Source: CAIJZX01 sp043766165 (lineage in GTDB: Bacteria; Patescibacteriota; Patescibacteriia; SBBC01; CAIJZX01). From it: a DNA stretch of 8,091 nucleotides. Numbering within the stretch: the stretch's first letter is position 1; every line of letters begins with the position of its first letter. Below, piece by piece: positions 5,687-8,091 of this stretch. The stretch spans positions 1-8,091 of the forward strand of contig JAYUIJ010000082.1 of NCBI GenBank assembly GCA_043766165.1, written 5' to 3'. A program made the translations under genes and the position numbers. The notes below the pieces were generated by a model. That model searched no databases, was not told the origin of the DNA, and saw only the letters and a list, made by a program, of their open reading frames with translations.

Positions 5687-6340
5687 ATGAAATGTCCATA
5701 CTCTAATTGTCGAAAAGACTATAACGAAGAATGGCCAAATGTATTTGAGGGGTTTATTAACCCAAAACCATTCGGTGCTAGCCAGGTTGAACGTAGTCAA
5801 GAACGCCCCTACATGGAGCTCAGGCGATGCCGCTTTTGTAATCAACTCTTCTTTAGCCTGTTTATAGCAAATGAAGGATGGAGTGGCTATGACTTTCAAA
5901 TTGCAAAGAAAGAAATAATAATATCTTACCCAGCAGCCAGTTCAAAATTTACGTCGAAGAAGGTGCCTGGGCAAGTTATCGAAAGTTTTAATGAAGCTGA
6001 AAGGTGTCGATCGGTAGGTTCATTAACTGGAGCCGGAGCTTGCCTACGGAAGGCTATTTATACAGTTTGTGATGATAAAGTGAAAACTGATGATGATTAT
6101 CGCGAGAAGATTGTAAATTTGCCGGTGAAGTCAGAATATAAGGAACTGCTTAAACAAATTAAATGGTTGGGTGATAATGTGACAAAACCAGCATCGGAGG
6201 GTTACTCATTACCGATGATCGACCTAGCATTAGATATTTTACCTATTATCATTGACCAACTCTATGCCAAAGACGAACAAATAGAGCAAGTCGGAAAGTT
6301 ATTGGCAAAGGCGAGGTCAATTGCACCAAAGAAAAAATAA
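5687..6340 (+). CDS. Zinc-ribbon protein with DUF4145-like domain
   Basis: I chose ATG 5687 (217 residues); an in-frame GTG at 5678 directly abuts the hairpin at 5654-5677. No Shine-Dalgarno sequence is visible. The N-terminus has C3-PYSN-C8 and C48-RF-C51, likely one zinc-binding site. The second half (about 95-195) is helical: ESFNEAERCRSVGSLTGAG (99-117) then LRKAIYTVCDD (120-130), LLKQIKWLGDNVTKP (154-168) and LALDILPIIIDQLY (180-193). This is the pattern of DUF4145, a helical domain often found alone or fused to restriction and other defence-type proteins. The usual GN-x-x-H-like motif reads GDNVTKP here, so the match is imperfect. The tail is basic (KKK). It is AT-richer than dnaK and sits inside the repeat-bounded segment, suggesting acquisition. 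The catalytic role is unknown. Confidence 0.8.
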   Translation: MKCPYSNCRKDYNEEWPNVFEGFINPKPFGASQVERSQERPYMELRRCRFCNQLFFSLFIANEGWSGYDFQIAKKEIIISYPAASSKFTSKKVPGQVIESFNEAERCRSVGSLTGAGACLRKAIYTVCDDKVKTDDDYREKIVNLPVKSEYKELLKQIKWLGDNVTKPASEGYSLPMIDLALDILPIIIDQLYAKDEQIEQVGKLLAKARSIAPKKK

Positions 6341-6385
6341 CCAACGAAGCGAACTACTGTAAACCAACTGTTGTAACAATCCTGT

Positions 6386-6991
6386 ATGGCTAGAACAACA
6401 AGACCAATAAACAAGAGTAATGAGATGAGTCCCAATGACTCAGTGGATTACTTAAATACTAAAGTTAGAATTTCTTTTGAAGAAAATCCACAGTTAAGGT
6501 ACGAGCTCAGCAAAACTTTTCAAAAGGAATCAGAGGTACTTCTTGTTGAATTGCCAGGTGTCGGGGGTAAAGGCGCGGGACCTGTTGACATTGTTTCCTT
6601 ATTTCACGAATTTAGGTCTGGACTATTAATTGAGTTTGGTCTTTTGGCAAAAACTTTCTTGGATGAGGTAAATGGTGGGATTATCAAAGGGTTACTAAAA
6701 ACATTAAGACGAAGCACCTCAGTAACAAATGTTTTCTTATTTCGAAAAGACGGAAAAATAATGGCTACGATTCTCGTTCCTGCAAAGTTGACAAACAAGC
6801 AAGCAGAAAAGTTTAAAAAAGCCATTCAGTCCGCTTCACGGAGAAAACAATTCAGAGGCGTTTTTGCCTTCGCTCCAAATTCAGGCGAGCTCGTACAGCT
6901 AGAAAGTTATAACGATCCATCGACAATAAAACAGCTCTGGTTGAAGCTCATCGAAAGATATAATAACTGGCGATATCCAAACGCTATTTAG
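6386..6991 (+). CDS. Hypothetical protein, 201 aa
   Basis: The open frame starts at ATG 6386, 45 bases after the previous gene and on the same strand; ATG 6425 is an alternative start. No Shine-Dalgarno sequence is visible at either. Nothing in it matches a family I know. Visible parts are a polar N-terminus (1-50), a glycine-rich stretch after a hydrophobic strand (VLLVELPGVGGKGAGPVDI, 51-69), a helical hydrophobic region (GLLIEFGLLAKTFLDEV, 78-94), and a basic region at 135-156 (KLTNKQAEKFKKAIQSASRR). There is no signal peptide. GVGGKGAG is not a proper P-loop, as it lacks the GKS/GKT ending. It shares the low GC of its neighbours and is probably co-transcribed with the gene at 5687. Confidence 0.72.
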   Translation: MARTTRPINKSNEMSPNDSVDYLNTKVRISFEENPQLRYELSKTFQKESEVLLVELPGVGGKGAGPVDIVSLFHEFRSGLLIEFGLLAKTFLDEVNGGIIKGLLKTLRRSTSVTNVFLFRKDGKIMATILVPAKLTNKQAEKFKKAIQSASRRKQFRGVFAFAPNSGELVQLESYNDPSTIKQLWLKLIERYNNWRYPNAI

Positions 6992-7000
6992 ATGTCCTGA

Positions 7001-7180
7001 CCGAGCAGCTATGTTTGTCGGTTATCTACAATTCCTCACCTCAAAGGTTTTGGACGATGGAATACTCCTCAAACAAAAAAAGGCAAACAACTCCCACCAG
7101 AAATCGCCGCCGTTGGGTTTGATTTTGATTGGGATAATAAGAAACTGTAGGCAATTGATTTGCCGGTTGAGGGAAGGTAG
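7001..7180 (+). pseudogene. Decayed gene fragment with internal stop
   Basis: In the frame starting at 7001 there is no stop for 49 codons. It contains a protein-like segment, WNTPQTKKGKQLPPEIAAVG then FDFDWDNKKL (7061-7147), with acidic, aromatic and proline residues in a natural arrangement. It is broken by TAG at 7148-7150. The same frame then continues AIDLPVEGR to a second TAG (7178-7180). A single base change from TGG (Trp) to TAG at 7148 would explain the first stop. The frame has no start codon and its beginning is missing. An overlapping open frame (7011-7232, 73 codons) reads as low-quality basic sequence and I do not accept it as a gene. The parent gene is not identified; I infer decay from the peptide pattern only. 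Confidence 0.45.
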
Positions 7181-7222
7181 TCGACGGCAAGAAATAAGGG
7201 TATACTTACGGAAATCACTCGC

Positions 7223-7251
7223 TCAACACTAGGATTGCCTATCAGTATAAA
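7223..7251 (+). promoter_or_regulatory. Candidate promoter of the membrane protein gene
   Basis: TCAACA (7223-7228), a 17-base spacer, and TATAAA (7246-7251). The matches are four and five of six. The start of transcription would fall close to 7258, about five bases before ATG 7263, so the message would be nearly leaderless. That fits the lack of a Shine-Dalgarno sequence. Confidence 0.4.
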
Positions 7252-7262
7252 GTAATTATCTA

Positions 7263-7721
7263 ATGAAACACTTTTTTCTTTCTGCCGCCCTTTCCTATCT
7301 GGTGCTGATTGTTTGGGGGGTTATAGTCGTGACCGGTGAAGGTCGTTTTTTCGGACAGACAATGTCATTACAATTAATCGGGGCGAATGTCATTGCGCCT
7401 ATAATTGTCATGACCGGAATTTGGCTTTGGATTTTTCGAAAATTTACTGAGCGCAGGAGTATACTATTAATTTCATCAATCTTTCCTGTCATAGTGGCCG
7501 GCATAGCTGCGTTAGTCCTAAGTGCAATTCCGGGCAATGCTGAAGGATCATTTTGGATTATTCTGACAGCAGTTGGGGGTAGCATTCCATTAGTGCCCGG
7601 TTTTTTTATCGCAAATTATTTATTCGACCACCAAGCTGTGAAACTTTTTCCAGTTAGTGATACTAAAGTTAGCATTGTCAAAGACCGAGCGGAAGGGGAA
7701 GTCGTCGACGAGAAGAAATAA
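7263..7721 (+). CDS. Four-helix membrane protein with DnaK-like C-terminal tail
   Basis: The protein has 152 residues and four hydrophobic helices at about 5-24, 37-58, 66-89 and 97-120. The short loop between helices 2 and 3 is basic (RKFTERR, 59-65), so by the positive-inside rule both ends face the cytoplasm. The tail of about 32 residues is polar and ends in EGEVVDEKK, almost identical to the end of DnaK (EGEVVDDKK). The matching DNA also agrees at 26 of 30 bases. The membrane part is unrelated to DnaK and I do not recognise its family. It lies at the right border of the AT-rich segment. Either an insertion fused the tail onto it by chance, or the tail is used to attract DnaK partners to the membrane. 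Confidence 0.8.
   Translation: MKHFFLSAALSYLVLIVWGVIVVTGEGRFFGQTMSLQLIGANVIAPIIVMTGIWLWIFRKFTERRSILLISSIFPVIVAGIAALVLSAIPGNAEGSFWIILTAVGGSIPLVPGFFIANYLFDHQAVKLFPVSDTKVSIVKDRAEGEVVDEKK
7692..7721 (+). repeat. Direct repeat copy 2: dnaK-like 3' end in the membrane protein gene
   Basis: This copy matches 5616-5645 at 26 of 30 bases, in the same orientation and in the same reading frame, and ends at the same stop codon. Similarity stops at the TAA on the right and just before the GAA codon on the left. It marks the right border of the AT-richer segment. Confidence 0.85.
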
Positions 7722-7768
7722 CATTTTTACCTCCGAGCCTTACGCAGCAGTTAACTCACTGAATCCCC

Positions 7769-8044
7769 ATGACCCAAGAACAAGCAGACAAGAAGAAAGC
7801 GCAGATACTTCAGGGCCACGCCAATATCAGCGGCATCGTTACACAGTTTAGATCGTTTGCCTGGTTGATGGGGTTCGTCGCGATAGGGTATGGTGTTGTT
7901 CGGCATGACCCAACGAAATGGATCATTGCGCTGGTCGTGTTCGCCATCGCCGGAATTGCTCAGATGGTTACGCCACGGATTTTGAAATGGATTAACCGGA
8001 ATGCGGAAATCGAGATGGCGAAGATCAAGGTGGATGAGACGTAG
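7769..8044 (+). CDS. Small two-helix membrane protein, 91 aa
   Basis: The frame starts at ATG 7769, 47 bases after the membrane protein gene, and has no visible Shine-Dalgarno sequence. It has a polar, charged N-terminus (MTQEQADKKKAQILQGH), two hydrophobic helices at about 30-45 (FAWLMGFVAIGYGVV) and 51-68 (WIIALVVFAIAGIAQMV), and a charged helical C-terminus (WINRNAEIEMAKIKVDE). Both ends probably lie in the cytoplasm. Its base composition is like that of dnaK and unlike the preceding segment, so it is probably native. I do not recognise the family and there is no hint of function from neighbours. Confidence 0.75.
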   Translation: MTQEQADKKKAQILQGHANISGIVTQFRSFAWLMGFVAIGYGVVRHDPTKWIIALVVFAIAGIAQMVTPRILKWINRNAEIEMAKIKVDET

Positions 8045-8076
8045 AAATAGGATTTATTATTTACTTGTGGAATAAA

Positions 8077-8091
8077 ATGAACACTCGAAAA
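8077..8091 (+). CDS. Possible start of a further gene, cut by right edge
   Basis: ATG 8077 opens a frame reading MNTRK to the window end. It follows a short AT-rich gap (8045-8076) after the previous gene on the same strand. Five codons are too few to identify anything, and no Shine-Dalgarno sequence is visible. Confidence 0.25.

Noticed and set aside
5366..5899. Long minus-strand open frame of 177 codons
   Set aside because: It is antisense to the end of dnaK and the start of the next gene, both of which are well supported; it has no start signals.
7011..7232. Open frame of 73 codons
   Set aside because: Basic, low-quality sequence with no ribosome binding site; the overlapping frame from 7001 contains the more natural peptide.
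1..8091. CRISPR arrays, tRNA or rRNA genes, transposases and integrases
   Set aside because: None seen on either strand: no regularly spaced repeats, no cloverleaf found by eye, and no transposase or recombinase motifs in the open frames.

Overview
The window looks bacterial and reads as a compact heat-shock locus followed by a short, AT-richer accessory segment. The gene order is hrcA, grpE, hsp20, a small CxxC protein, then dnaK. HrcA is unusually short (236 residues against roughly 340 in the textbook family). Most starts in the chaperone block have no visible Shine-Dalgarno sequence. Together these suggest a Patescibacteria/CPR-type genome, but that is an inference and no marker gene here proves it.

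Positions 1-1340: a gene on the minus strand runs off the left edge, and a divergent plus-strand gene of unknown function (719-1303) ends at a good intrinsic terminator (1308-1333). Both have clear ribosome binding sites. The 192-base gap between them holds a good minus-strand promoter and a weak plus-strand one.

Positions 1340-5680: a strong promoter (TTGACA, 16-base spacer, TATACT) is followed at its expected transcription start by a CIRCE operator, the binding site of HrcA. HrcA therefore very probably represses its own operon, hrcA-grpE-hsp20. A 15-base perfect palindrome fills the promoter spacer and may be a second operator. Downstream of hsp20 is a 266-base gap with two structured regions: a nested set of inverted repeats (3121-3231) and a long stem-loop (3294-3354). 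Then come the CxxC protein and a full-length DnaK. GrpE and DnaK form the Hsp70 cycle, Hsp20 holds unfolding proteins, and HrcA is the repressor. No dnaJ is present in the window.

Positions 5680-7721: a visibly AT-richer stretch. It carries a zinc-ribbon protein with a DUF4145-like helical domain, a protein of unknown function, an apparently decayed gene fragment, and a four-helix membrane protein. The striking feature is that the membrane protein ends in almost exactly the same nine residues as DnaK (EGEVVDEKK versus EGEVVDDKK). The last 30 bases of the two genes match at 26 positions. This pair of direct repeats brackets the AT-rich segment precisely. It is either the scar of an insertion at the dnaK 3' end or a membrane protein that displays a DnaK-like tail.

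Positions 7722-8091: base composition returns to that of the chaperone block, with a small two-helix membrane protein and possibly the first codons of another gene at the right edge.
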